Positions 26,374 to 35,186 of a stretch of DNA of 64,000 nucleotides are shown here, piece by piece; the stretch's first letter is position 1; each line of letters begins with the position of its first letter. The position numbers and the translations under genes are program-made. Where the stretch lies: NCBI GenBank assembly GCA_900466575.1, contig UBMP01000015.1, positions 62,001-126,000 on the forward strand, read 5' to 3'. The stretch comes from Hyphomicrobiales bacterium. GTDB taxonomy: Bacteria > Pseudomonadota > Alphaproteobacteria > Rhizobiales > Rhizobiaceae. The notes beneath the pieces were generated by a model. The model did no database searches. It saw nothing but the letters and a program-made list of their open reading frames with translations, and had not been told where the DNA came from.

Positions 26374-27744
26374 ATGGCTGAACAGAAATCCGACGTGCTG
26401 GTGGTGTTTGGTGCCACCGGTGACCTCGCCCACAAGATGATCTTTCCCTCGCTCTACGCGATGGTGAAACGCGGAACGCTCGACACACCTGTCATTGGCG
26501 TCGCCTTCGACGACTGGTCGCGCGCCCAGCTGATCGACCGTGCCCGTGATTCCGTTCAGAGCCATGTCAGCGAGATGGACGAGGCGGTGTTCGAGACGCT
26601 CGCCTCGCTGCTCGTCTATGTCTCGGGCGACTATCGCAGCCATGCCACCTTCGAAAAGCTCCGCGCGGCGCTCGGCGAGCACAAGCATCCGCTCTACTAT
26701 CTCGCCATCCCGCCGTCCCTGTTCGAAACCGTCGCAGACGGGCTGGACAAGGCGGGGATCGCGAAGGGTGCGCGGCTGATGGTGGAAAAGCCGTTCGGAC
26801 GTGATCTCGAATCCGCGCGGACCCTCAACAAGGTGCTGCATGCGGTGTTCGACGAGGATGCAATTTTCCGCATCGACCACTTCCTCGGCAAGGAGGCGAT
26901 CCAGAACCTTCTCTATTTCCGCTTTGCCAACAGCTTCCTGGAGCCGGTGTGGAATCGAGACCACGTCGACAGCGTCCAGATCACCATGGCCGAGGATTTC
27001 GGTATCAAGGGGCGCGGCAAGTTCTATGACGAGGTCGGCTGCATTCGCGACGTGATCCAGAACCATCTGGTCAATGTCCTCCTGCTTCTCGCGATGGAGC
27101 CCCCGGCCTCGGGCGCGTCCGATGACCTCGTGGACGAGAAGGTGCAGATCCTGAAGGCCATGCCGCCGCTCGGCAAGGATGACGTGATACGCGGCCAGTT
27201 CGAGGGCTATCTCGATGAGCCGGGCGTTGCGGCCAAGTCGGCGACGGAAACCTTCGCGGCCGTGCGTTTCGAAATCAGGACATGGCGGTGGAACGGCGTG
27301 CCCTTCTACATTCGCGCCGGAAAGAACCTGCCCGCGCACGCGACGGAAGTCGTGGTGCGATTCAAGCAGCCACCCGTTGCGCTTTTCGATGATGTCGAGG
27401 CGGCAAACGGCAACTATGTCCGGTTTCGGCTCGGGCCGGATATCTCCATCGGCATTGGCGCGCGCCGCAAGCTCCCCGGCAACAGGATGCGTGGCGAAGC
27501 GGTCGAACTGACGGCTGTCGATGACGGTCACGGCGACATGGCCCCCTATGAGCGCCTGATCGGCGACGCCATGGCCGGCGAGCGTCAACTCTTTACCCGA
27601 CAGGACGCGGCGGAACTGGCCTGGAAGATCGTCGAACCCATTCTCGACGATCCGTCCACGCCACCGAACTACAAGCCCGGCACGTGGGGGCCGTCCGAGA
27701 TGAAGGATTTCGCCCCGCCCGGCGGCTGGGTCGACCCTGCGTGA
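26374..27744 (+). CDS. zwf: glucose-6-phosphate 1-dehydrogenase
   Basis: 456 residues, slightly shorter than the typical 490. The dinucleotide motif is [25 protein letters not shown] and the substrate signature [13 protein letters not shown] are intact. The C-terminal half ends with PGTWGPSEM. The start has GGAGGA upstream; the open frame 5' of it overlaps gnd. It oxidises glucose-6-phosphate to 6-phosphogluconolactone. The lactonase gene (pgl) is not next to it, which is unusual since zwf, pgl and edd often sit together in rhizobia. It may be a second copy tied to glucan breakdown. Confidence 0.95.
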   Translation: MAEQKSDVLVVFGATGDLAHKMIFPSLYAMVKRGTLDTPVIGVAFDDWSRAQLIDRARDSVQSHVSEMDEAVFETLASLLVYVSGDYRSHATFEKLRAALGEHKHPLYYLAIPPSLFETVADGLDKAGIAKGARLMVEKPFGRDLESARTLNKVLHAVFDEDAIFRIDHFLGKEAIQNLLYFRFANSFLEPVWNRDHVDSVQITMAEDFGIKGRGKFYDEVGCIRDVIQNHLVNVLLLLAMEPPASGASDDLVDEKVQILKAMPPLGKDDVIRGQFEGYLDEPGVAAKSATETFAAVRFEIRTWRWNGVPFYIRAGKNLPAHATEVVVRFKQPPVALFDDVEAANGNYVRFRLGPDISIGIGARRKLPGNRMRGEAVELTAVDDGHGDMAPYERLIGDAMAGERQLFTRQDAAELAWKIVEPILDDPSTPPNYKPGTWGPSEMKDFAPPGGWVDPA

Positions 27745-27758
27745 CGTCGAGGTAGATC

Positions 27759-28457
27759 ATGATGAGCCAAGACACTTCCAAAAGCGCCGCCCACACGGTG
27801 CTCGCCATCGACATCGGTGGCAGCCATGTGAAAATCCGCTCGAGTGCTGGCGGGGAGGAAAAGAAGACCGACAGCGGTAAGGCGATGAGCGGGGCCGAGA
27901 TGGTGGCGGCCGTCAAGGCCATGGCCAAGGGAATGACCTATGACGTGATTGCCATGGGCTATCCGGGACCGGTGGTGCATGACAAACCGCTGCGCGACCC
28001 GGTCAATCTCGGCGAGGGCTGGGTCGGCCTGGACTATGCCGATGCCTTCGGCTGCCCGGTGCGCATCGTCAACGATGCGCTGATGCAGGCCATCGGGTCC
28101 TATCAGGGCGGACGCATGCTGTTTCTGGGGCTCGGCACGGGGCTTGGTGCCGCGATGATCGTCGAGAATGTCGCCCAACCCATGGAAATCGCCCATTTGC
28201 CCTATCGCAAGGGCAGGAGCTACGAGCATTATGTCGCCGAAGCCTATCGGGAGAAGAAGGGCAACAAGAAATGGCACAAGCGCGTCTTCGACGTTGTCGG
28301 ACTTCTGACCGCCGCGCTCGAGCCGGACTATGTCGTTATCGGCGGCGGCAATGTCGAAAAGCTGGACAAGCTTCCGCCCAGGTGCCGGCGGGGGGACAAT
28401 GCGCTTGCCTTCGATGGCGGCTTCCGCCTTTGGAAAGATGAGAGGCTGATCGTGTGA
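27759..28457 (+). CDS. ppgK: ROK-type glucokinase, polyphosphate-glucokinase-like
   Basis: 232 residues. The ATP/polyP motif TVLAIDIGGSHVKI, then VIAMGYPGPVV, RIVNDALMQAIGSYQGG and MLFLGLGTGLGAAMI match small ROK-fold kinases of the PPGK group. The late VIGGGNVEKLDKLPPRCRRG segment is characteristic of that group. The zinc motif of ordinary ROK regulators is absent. It would phosphorylate glucose freed by the glucoamylase, using polyphosphate or ATP, and supply zwf. Tandem ATGs at 27759 and 27762 are both feasible. The phosphate donor is not proven by sequence. Confidence 0.75.
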   Translation: MMSQDTSKSAAHTVLAIDIGGSHVKIRSSAGGEEKKTDSGKAMSGAEMVAAVKAMAKGMTYDVIAMGYPGPVVHDKPLRDPVNLGEGWVGLDYADAFGCPVRIVNDALMQAIGSYQGGRMLFLGLGTGLGAAMIVENVAQPMEIAHLPYRKGRSYEHYVAEAYREKKGNKKWHKRVFDVVGLLTAALEPDYVVIGGGNVEKLDKLPPRCRRGDNALAFDGGFRLWKDERLIV

Positions 28458-28498
28458 GGATCTCGGCTCTGCGCGGGATCTGCAAGGTCGGGTGAAAC

Positions 28499-29509
28499 CT
28501 ACTCGGCGAATGGATCGACCAGCACCTTGCACTGAGTCGTCCGTTTTCGCAGCGCCTCGAAGGCCTCCGGCATGTCTTTGAGGCCCACGCGATCCGAAAT
28601 CAGATTTTGTGGGGCGAACCGGCCTGAGTCGAGGGCATCGATGGAATTGGCGAACTCGTGCATGTTGAAAAACACCGACATGATGATCGTGACTTCCTTG
28701 GAGATCGCGCGGAACGAATCCATGTGGTCGGGCGCGGTGCAGAGGCCGAGCACCACGACCTTTCCCCGCGGGCGGACCAGCGAAATGCAGTGATCGATCA
28801 TGCCCGGGCGGCCGACACATTCAAATACGATGTCGGGCGCGCCGTCGAAGGCTGTTGCGACCTTGCTCGCCACCTCTTCGTCCGAGATGACGAAACCGGT
28901 TGCCCCGAGGTTCATCGCTCGCTCCGCCTGTAAGTCTGTCAGGTCGGCGAGCACGACCTTTCTGGCACCCTGCCGCCGTGCCCAGAAGGCGACTGCGAGG
29001 CCGATGGCGCCAGCGCCGACCACGAGGACGGTGTCGCCCGGCTTCATGCCCGATTGGGTGAGCCCATGGAGCCCGACGGCCAGAGGTTCGGCCAGCGCGC
29101 CATCGGCGGCGGAGATCCCCCATGGCAAACGTCGGCATTGATGGGCTTCGACGGCGGCATATTGCGCGTAGCCGCCACCAATCAGGGTCATTTTCTCGCA
29201 CCAGGCGGGCTCGCCCCGCAGGCAGGATGCGCAAGAGCCGCATCCGCGGATCGGCGCGACGCTGACCTGGTCGCCGACTTTCAGGCCGCCGCCATCTCCG
29301 CCGATTTCGAGGATTTCGCCTGAAAATTCGTGCCCCAGGACGTCGCCCTTGCGAACGCCGAAGACCTCTTCCGCCGTCATGTGCAGATCGCTGCCGCAGA
29401 TGCCGCAGCGGCAGACCTTGAGCAGGATCTGCCCGCGCTGGGGCTTGGGATCCTCCACATCGCCGATGACGAGCGGCTTGCCGATCGTGTCGAAAAGCGC
29501 GGCTTTCAT
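28499..29509 (-). CDS. zinc-dependent MDR alcohol/polyol dehydrogenase
   Basis: 336 residues, medium-chain dehydrogenase. The catalytic zinc region is CRCGICGSDLHM with GHEFSGEI, the structural zinc has CGSCASCLRGEPAWC, and the NAD(P) motif is VLVVGAGAIGLAV. It belongs with the sorbitol/threonine-dehydrogenase branch. Last gene of the minus-strand operon, its ATG overlaps the stop of the LivM permease by 4 bp. The frame remains open upstream inside the permease gene, but this is not a fusion. It probably oxidises an alcohol imported by the transporter or produced from its substrate. Confidence 0.9.
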   Translation of the reverse strand: MKAALFDTIGKPLVIGDVEDPKPQRGQILLKVCRCGICGSDLHMTAEEVFGVRKGDVLGHEFSGEILEIGGDGGGLKVGDQVSVAPIRGCGSCASCLRGEPAWCEKMTLIGGGYAQYAAVEAHQCRRLPWGISAADGALAEPLAVGLHGLTQSGMKPGDTVLVVGAGAIGLAVAFWARRQGARKVVLADLTDLQAERAMNLGATGFVISDEEVASKVATAFDGAPDIVFECVGRPGMIDHCISLVRPRGKVVVLGLCTAPDHMDSFRAISKEVTIIMSVFFNMHEFANSIDALDSGRFAPQNLISDRVGLKDMPEAFEALRKRTTQCKVLVDPFAE

Positions 29510-30567
29510 GGCGTGCCTCCTGTCTTTGAGTGGGATGGCGTGATCAGCTTTCTGCCGACGGGGAAAAGCGGAATGTGAATGCGGCTGGAAATCAGTCCCC
29601 AGATGCCCTGGCGGGCATAAAGCGCCGTCAGCAGTGTCATCAGCCCCAGCACGACCATGTAGACCGCGCCATATTGGGCGAAGAAGCGGTCGGCGACGAA
29701 ATAGATCAGCGCGCCGACAAGCACGCCTTCGATCGTGCCGACCCCGCCGACCATGACGATGAAGATACAGACATTGGCCCAGCTTGGATTGAAGCCGGCG
29801 GCAGGCGTGATGCGCAGCTGCGCCATGTAATAGATCGAACCCGCCAGTCCGGTGCCCATGGCGGCGGCCACGAAGATGAGGAAGCGCAGGCGCCTCACAT
29901 TGACGCCCTGGCTTTCGGCAGCGACGGGATTGTCGCGCATGGCGGTGAGCGCCAGACCATGCCGCGAGCGCAGAAGCCAATAGCTCCCGCCGACGGTGAC
30001 GAGGAGCATCGAGGCGCAAAGCCAGATGATGCCGACCTCCCGCTGATGGAGCGTATACTGGCTCATGACCCGCAGCGTCATGCCTGAACCGGCATTCACA
30101 TAGCCGATGTTCAGAACGATGAGCTTGACGGCCTCCGCCACGACCCAGGTGCCGATGGCAAAATAGGGACCGTCGAGCCGGTGGAGCAGGGCATAGGTCG
30201 GAAGCGCCAGCAGGCCCGGCACAAGCACGCTGAGCCAGACGGCCAGGAATGGATTGATGCCGAAATTGCTGGCCAACACGAACATCGTGTAGCCCGCCAC
30301 GCCGACAAAGGCCTGCTGGCCCACGGAAACCAGACCGGCATAGCCGGCAAGCAGGTTCCACATCTGCGCAATCGCCAGATAGACCGAGAATTCGACCACC
30401 CAGCGAATATGGCCGGACTGGCCCCACCACGGCATCGAGATCATGGCGATGAGGAGAACGATGCAGACCGCCGCCGCGACGCGGCTTGAGCCGGTGTGGC
30501 GGATCACGGTCACGTCAGGGTTGGCTGTGCCGGCCTGGGCCGGAAATGCGATATTTGCCGTCGTCAT
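29506..30567 (-). CDS. livM: branched-chain-type ABC transporter permease LivM
   Basis: 353 residues with about ten hydrophobic segments. The N-terminal region is followed by QMWNLLAGYAGLVSVGQQAFVGVAGYT, the LivM hallmark. The coupling region RSRHGLALTAMRDNPVAAESQGVNV and PAAGFNPSWANVCIFIVMVGGVGTIEG also match. It forms the inner-membrane channel with LivH, with 3 bp between the genes. Adjacent catabolic genes indicate a carboxylate or aromatic/ketone ligand rather than an amino acid. Confidence 0.92.
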   Translation of the reverse strand: MTTANIAFPAQAGTANPDVTVIRHTGSSRVAAAVCIVLLIAMISMPWWGQSGHIRWVVEFSVYLAIAQMWNLLAGYAGLVSVGQQAFVGVAGYTMFVLASNFGINPFLAVWLSVLVPGLLALPTYALLHRLDGPYFAIGTWVVAEAVKLIVLNIGYVNAGSGMTLRVMSQYTLHQREVGIIWLCASMLLVTVGGSYWLLRSRHGLALTAMRDNPVAAESQGVNVRRLRFLIFVAAAMGTGLAGSIYYMAQLRITPAAGFNPSWANVCIFIVMVGGVGTIEGVLVGALIYFVADRFFAQYGAVYMVVLGLMTLLTALYARQGIWGLISSRIHIPLFPVGRKLITPSHSKTGGTP

Positions 30568-30570
30568 GGG

Positions 30571-31428
30571 TCAACCTCTGCTCATCAGGCCTTGCGGGCG
30601 GGTGGCAAGGACGGTCAGGAAAACGAGATGGCCGGCGAGTGTCCCGAACCCGGGATCGATGCGGAAGCCAATCGCCTGTGCGATGCCAAGGACCATGGAG
30701 CCGACAAAGCCACCCCAGATCGAACCCATGCCGCCGATGATCACGGCTTCGAAGGCGTAGATCAGCTGGGCTGGGCCATCGGCGGGCGAGACAGTGGCTC
30801 GAAGCGCGAAGAAGACGCCGGAAAGTCCGAGAATGCCGACCGCAATCGCCGTCGCATAGGCATAGACGACGCGGGGGTTCACGCCCGTCATGGCGGCTGC
30901 TTCCGTATCCGCAGCAGCGGCGCGCAGCGCACGGCCGAAACGCGTGCGGTGCATGGTGAGGTCGAGCCCGCCGGTGAGCAGCGTTGCAGCGACGAGGATG
31001 AGCACCGGCAGCAGGCCGATATAGATGCCGCCGATGTCGATGGAGGCGGATTCGATCCCGCCGCCGCGCATCGAGCGGGTGTCCGCCGACCAGATTTCGA
31101 GCATCAGGTTCTGCAGCGCGATGGAGAGGCCGAATGTGGCGATCAGCGATGGCAGTGAATCCGCGCCGACCACCTTGTTGAGCACGAATTTCTGCAGACT
31201 CCAGCCGATCAGCGCCGCCAGCGGCACGAGGATCAGAACCAGAGGCAGCGGTCCTATGCCGAAGGCGACGGAGGCCGAGATGCCAATGAGCGCCAGAAGA
31301 ACGACCAGATCGCCATGCGCGATGTTGACGAGACGCATGACGCCGAACATCAGCGCCATGCCGAGCGCATATTGCGCATACATGCCGCCCAGCAGCACGC
31401 CCTGGATCAATGCATCAAGCCACTTCAT
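30571..31428 (-). CDS. livH: branched-chain-type ABC transporter permease LivH
   Basis: 285 residues from MKWLDALIQGVLLGGMYAQYALG, the standard LivH N-terminus. MFGVMRLVNIAHGDLVVL and the coupling segment RFGRALRAAAADTEAAAMTGV follow, with AFEAVIIGGMGSIWGGFVGS near the end. It pairs with LivM. Its start lies inside the last 14 bp of livF, so translation is coupled. Further open frame upstream is overlap with livF. Confidence 0.92.
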   Translation of the reverse strand: MKWLDALIQGVLLGGMYAQYALGMALMFGVMRLVNIAHGDLVVLLALIGISASVAFGIGPLPLVLILVPLAALIGWSLQKFVLNKVVGADSLPSLIATFGLSIALQNLMLEIWSADTRSMRGGGIESASIDIGGIYIGLLPVLILVAATLLTGGLDLTMHRTRFGRALRAAAADTEAAAMTGVNPRVVYAYATAIAVGILGLSGVFFALRATVSPADGPAQLIYAFEAVIIGGMGSIWGGFVGSMVLGIAQAIGFRIDPGFGTLAGHLVFLTVLATRPQGLMSRG

Positions 31429-32149
31429 GACCGGCTCCGAAATAGGCTTGCGCGATATCCGCGCGGGTGACGTCGGACGACAGGCTCTCGAGTGTGATAT
31501 GCCCTTCGAGCATGCAGTAAAGGCGGTTGGAGGCGCGCTGGGCGAGCATGACATCCTGTTCCACGATGATGATCGATGTGCCCGTTTTGGCGATCTCCGG
31601 CAGCACCTCGTAAATCTCGCGGATGACTTTGGGCGCAAGGCCGAGCGATATCTCGTCGCAAAGCAGAAGCCGGGGCTGGGCGAGAAGCGCCCGTCCGATT
31701 GCCACCATCTGCTGCTGGCCGCCCGAGAGCTTCTCGACCTGGGCGGCGCGCTTCTCCTGCAGGATGGGAAACAGCTTGTAGATACGCTCCAGCGTCCAGG
31801 TCTTCTCGGCGGTCTTGCGGGCGTGGTCGATGGCGACCTTGAGATTATCCTCGACCGACATGCCGGCAAACAACCGCCGTCCTTCCGGCACCATGGCGAC
31901 GCCGAGCTGAACCATGTGATGTGGCTGGCTTCCGCCGACTGGCTGATCCTCGAAGAACACCATGTCGCGTCCGACGGGAAGAAGGCCCATGAGCGCGCGC
32001 AGGAACGTTGACTTGCCGGCGCCGTTCGCGCCGATCAGGGCGACGACCTCGCCGGGGCCAATGCGGAAGTCGACGGAGAACAGGGCCTGAAAGTCGCCGT
32101 AGCGGGCAATCAGATTCCGTGTGGCAAGAAGATGTGGCGTCGATGTCAT
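31415..32149 (-). CDS. livF: branched-chain-type ABC transporter ATPase LivF
   Basis: 244 residues. Walker A GANGAGKST, signature LSGGQQQMVAIGRAL and Walker B LLLCDEISLGLAP are intact, with the LivF-type PEGRRLFAGMSVEDNL Q-loop region. The start chosen lies in a 4-bp overlap with the livG stop; the upstream frame overlaps livG. It hydrolyses ATP together with LivG. Confidence 0.92.
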   Translation of the reverse strand: MTSTPHLLATRNLIARYGDFQALFSVDFRIGPGEVVALIGANGAGKSTFLRALMGLLPVGRDMVFFEDQPVGGSQPHHMVQLGVAMVPEGRRLFAGMSVEDNLKVAIDHARKTAEKTWTLERIYKLFPILQEKRAAQVEKLSGGQQQMVAIGRALLAQPRLLLCDEISLGLAPKVIREIYEVLPEIAKTGTSIIIVEQDVMLAQRASNRLYCMLEGHITLESLSSDVTRADIAQAYFGAGHEVA

Positions 32150-32871
32150 GCCTCGATCCCCATGTAAACGCGCTGGACATCCGGATTGGCGATCACCTCC
32201 TTCGGTGGCCCATCCGCAATCTTCTCCCCGAAATTCAGCACGAGGAGCCGGTCGGCCACCGCCATGATCGCGTTGAGGACGTGCTCGATCCAGATGATCG
32301 TGATGTTGCGTTGCCGGATCTGCCGGACGAGCTCGACCAGCTGGCGGGCTTCTTCCTCTGTGAGCCCGCCGGCAATTTCGTCGAGCAACAGAAGGCTCGG
32401 ATTGCTGGCGAGCGCGCGGGCGAGTTCCAGCCGCTTTCTGTCGAGAAGCGTCAGCGATCCCGCCGTGAGATTGGCTTTGGCGGCAAGCCCGCAGTCTTCG
32501 AGGATCGTCGCGCAAAAGGCATTTGCCTGTCTTTCGCTCAGCGATGCGCCAAACATCGCGGCGACCATCAGGTTCTCGAATGTCGTCATGCCCGCATAGG
32601 GTTTGGGGATCTGATAGGTGCGGCCGATGCCCCGCCGGCAGCGCTTGTGCGGCGCCTCGGAGCGGAGCGTTTCTCCCTTGAAGGTGAATTCACCCGCGTC
32701 CAGCGTCGCGTCGCCGCTGATCATGTTGAAAAGCGTCGTCTTGCCTGCCCCGTTCGGTCCCAAAATGCCGAGGATTTCGCCGACGCGGACTTCGATATCC
32801 ACGCCTTGCAGGACCCTCAGCGCACCATAGGATTTCGATATCCCAGTGCCCGATAGAATGATCTGCGCCAT
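32146..32871 (-). CDS. livG: branched-chain-type ABC transporter ATPase LivG
   Basis: 241 residues from MAQIILSGTGISKSYG. Walker A is GPNGAGKTT, the LivG-type GIGRTYQIPKPYAGMTTFENL follows, and Walker B is LLLLDEIAGGLTEEE. The signature reads LTLLDRKRLELARAL, the usual LivG variant. A start 57 nt further upstream (MTRLGSSG) would run into the intergenic hairpin and is less likely. It lies 76 bp downstream of the binding-protein gene. Confidence 0.9.
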   Translation of the reverse strand: MAQIILSGTGISKSYGALRVLQGVDIEVRVGEILGILGPNGAGKTTLFNMISGDATLDAGEFTFKGETLRSEAPHKRCRRGIGRTYQIPKPYAGMTTFENLMVAAMFGASLSERQANAFCATILEDCGLAAKANLTAGSLTLLDRKRLELARALASNPSLLLLDEIAGGLTEEEARQLVELVRQIRQRNITIIWIEHVLNAIMAVADRLLVLNFGEKIADGPPKEVIANPDVQRVYMGIEA

Positions 32872-32899
32872 CGCATGCTCTTCTTGTGAAGTGAGATCT

Positions 32900-32938
32900 A
32901 CGCTCCCGGAAGACCCCAAGCGGGTCACCCGGGAGCGT
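32900..32938 (-). other. large hairpin between the binding-protein and livG genes
   Basis: ACGCTCCCGG and CCGGGAGCGT form a 10-bp outer stem; inside, GACCC and GGGTC add an inner stem. It starts 9 bp after the binding-protein stop. Without a T-run it probably attenuates or protects mRNA so that binding protein exceeds the rest of the transporter. Confidence 0.6.
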
Positions 32939-32947
32939 TCTAATGCG

Positions 32948-34243
32948 TCACGACCACTTGATCGGCTGCAGCTTGGCTTCCGGCTGGATGAGCTTGCTGA
33001 CGGAGTTGTCGACGATCTTCAGATCGTACATCCACTTGTCGCCCTTCACCCACTGACCACCAAAGATCGGAGTCTTGCAGATATTGGCATGCGGGCCGGC
33101 ACCGAACTTGATCGGGCCGACGAGCGTGCTGAGGTCGGTCGCCTTCAGCGCATCGCGCACGGAGGTCCGATCCATGGGATCCTGGGCGCGCTTCAGGGTA
33201 TCGAGGGCAACTTCCCACAGTGCATGGGCATAGCCCAGCGGCTGGATCCACTGCTTCTTCATCTTGGCTTCCCAGGCGTTCGCGATATCGCGGCTGACTT
33301 CGCCGGTCAGCGACGACTTGAACGGGAAGGCCGGCGTCCACCAGACCTCCGAGCTCATGCCTTCGCCCAGCGGACCCATCGCCTCGACGCTCGAGGGAAA
33401 AAGCAGGGCGGCCGCGACGGTCACGACCTTCGGATTGAACTTCTGCTGGCTGCACTGCGTGATGAAGGTCTTGAGGTCCGACACATAGGTGATGCCGCCG
33501 ACTATGTCGCAGCCGCCGCTCTTGTACTCGGAGATCTGCGCGGAGAAGTCGTTGGTGCGCGGCTGGAACATGCTCGGCACGATGGTCTGGAAGCCAGCCT
33601 TCTCGACTGCCGGCGGCAGGCCGTAGTCGTGGTTGCCCCAGGTCTCACCATCCGCATTGCGCGGAAACAGCATTCCGACCTTCTTGTTGGTCTCGACCGA
33701 CTGCCAGAGGCCGACAAAGGTGGCGAGCGCGTCTTCGAGACCCCAGAAGAAGTGATAGGTCCAGTCGAAGGGCTTCTTGTCGCCGCCGCGCGGCATGACG
33801 AAGGCCTGCCAGGGGGCACCGGACGAAATGCTGGGCACGCCGTTGAGTTCTGCCTGGTCGGCGGCCGAGTTGATGACATCGGTCGTCGAGGCCGGGATCA
33901 GAAGCTGGACATTGTCGTTGAGGATCAGTTCGCCGGCAAGTTCGGCCGACTTGTTGGGGTCGGACTGCGCGTCGCGCACCAGGATTTCGACCTCATAGGT
34001 CTTGCCGTTGTTCTGGATGCCCTTTTCCAGCAGTTTCTTGATGATCTCGAGGGTGTAGCCGTCGGATTCGCCGAAGGGCGAGAGCGGGCCCGTCAGCGGG
34101 CTGATGAAGCCGACCTTGATCTTGCCGCCGGCTGCGCGGGTCAGTCCCGGCATGGCGAGCGTTGCCGCCGCGGCCCCCATGGTCTTCAGCGCGGTGCGAC
34201 GCGACAGCCGCGTCTGGCTGATGCCTTCCAATAATGTCTTCAT
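32948..34243 (-). CDS. branched-chain-type ABC transporter substrate-binding protein
   Basis: 431 residues. RLSRRTALKTMGAAAATLAM is a Tat signal, and the mature protein begins GGKIKVGFISPLTGPLSPFG, the classic type-I binding-protein start. RDAQSDPNKSAELAGELI and LLIPASTTDVINSAADQAE follow. The ribosome site GGGAGGAAAGC precedes the ATG. Longer (about 400 mature residues) than LivJ and carrying several aromatic residues, it fits the subfamily that binds aromatic or aliphatic carboxylates or ketones; that is inference. It follows the SDR gene by 80 bp. Confidence 0.9.
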   Translation of the reverse strand: MKTLLEGISQTRLSRRTALKTMGAAAATLAMPGLTRAAGGKIKVGFISPLTGPLSPFGESDGYTLEIIKKLLEKGIQNNGKTYEVEILVRDAQSDPNKSAELAGELILNDNVQLLIPASTTDVINSAADQAELNGVPSISSGAPWQAFVMPRGGDKKPFDWTYHFFWGLEDALATFVGLWQSVETNKKVGMLFPRNADGETWGNHDYGLPPAVEKAGFQTIVPSMFQPRTNDFSAQISEYKSGGCDIVGGITYVSDLKTFITQCSQQKFNPKVVTVAAALLFPSSVEAMGPLGEGMSSEVWWTPAFPFKSSLTGEVSRDIANAWEAKMKKQWIQPLGYAHALWEVALDTLKRAQDPMDRTSVRDALKATDLSTLVGPIKFGAGPHANICKTPIFGGQWVKGDKWMYDLKIVDNSVSKLIQPEAKLQPIKWS

Positions 34244-34323
34244 GCTTTCCTCCCGTTGTTGAAAAAGGTTCCGGATCATCTCCTCCACGATCCGGTCCCG
34301 CTCATGAATAAGTTCGCGCGGCG

Positions 34324-35157
34324 TCAGTCGCCGGGGCGCAGATGCAGCCCTCCGTCGATCACCATCTGTGCGCCTGTCACGTAGGACGAGGCGGGTGAGG
34401 CGAGGTAAAGCGCCAGTCCCTTGATTTCGGATGTTTCGGCGACACGATGCAGGACCGACCATTTCTCGAAGGCGGCGCGGTCGGCGACATTGCGCAGCCG
34501 CCCGCCGGCGATGTTGGTGATGAACGGCCCCGGCGCGATGGCGTTGACGAGAATGTTGTAGCGGCCGAGCTCCATCGCCGTCTGCCGGACCAGATGTGCC
34601 ACGCCCGCCTTGGCCGGCATGTAGGGGGTGCCGACGATCCCGTCATTGTAGAGCGCGGCGCAGGACGAGGTGGCAATGATCCGTCCGCCGCCGGTCTGTT
34701 TCATGTAATGGGCCGACAGCTTGATCGTGTTGAAGACGCTTGTCAGGTTGGTGGAGATCACCTTGTCCCAATGCTCGTCCTCGAGGTTGTCGATCTCGCC
34801 ATGCGGATTGCGCTCGCCTTCCGGCGTCAGGAAACCTGGCCCCGCATCAATGCCGGCATTTGCAAAGACGATGTCGATGCTGCCGTGTTCGGCAAAGACC
34901 TTTGCAAAGGCGTCCGCCATGTTGGTCCGGTTCGTGACGTCGACGATCTGTCCCCAGACATTGCCGCCCCACACGTTTCCTCCCGCCCTGCGCAGCTCGT
35001 CGAGCGTCTTGTCGAGTTCGGTCTGGCTGATGTCGAAGAGGCAGACCCTGGCGCCGTTTTCGGCCAGAACCTCCGCATAGGCGCGGCCGAGTCCGCTGGC
35101 CGCGCCGGTGACGATGGCCGACTTTCCGGCCACATTGAACATTTCCTGCAGTGACAT
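34324..35157 (-). CDS. short-chain dehydrogenase/reductase
   Basis: 277 residues with the SDR core: VTGAASGLGRAYAEVLAE cofactor motif, FANAGIDAG, catalytic Ser in IIATSSCAALYND, and Tyr-Lys in TPYMPAKAGVAHL (YxxxK). A KSAIVTG N-terminus and acidic residue after beta2 (LFDIS) suggest NAD. It contains the repeated peptide GGNVWGGNVWG, encoded by two 15-bp units (34954-34983). It lies between the cupin and binding-protein genes and is probably the oxidoreductase acting on an alcohol/ketone intermediate. Confidence 0.9.
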   Translation of the reverse strand: MSLQEMFNVAGKSAIVTGAASGLGRAYAEVLAENGARVCLFDISQTELDKTLDELRRAGGNVWGGNVWGQIVDVTNRTNMADAFAKVFAEHGSIDIVFANAGIDAGPGFLTPEGERNPHGEIDNLEDEHWDKVISTNLTSVFNTIKLSAHYMKQTGGGRIIATSSCAALYNDGIVGTPYMPAKAGVAHLVRQTAMELGRYNILVNAIAPGPFITNIAGGRLRNVADRAAFEKWSVLHRVAETSEIKGLALYLASPASSYVTGAQMVIDGGLHLRPGD

Positions 35158-35186
35158 GCGAGCGATCCGTATCTGGATGAAAGGCT

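Noticed and set aside
28499-30430. 643-codon frame that would fuse the zinc dehydrogenase with an upstream domain
   Set aside because: The N-terminal part is out of frame with the real LivM gene and matches nothing. The dehydrogenase has its own ATG in a 4-bp overlap.
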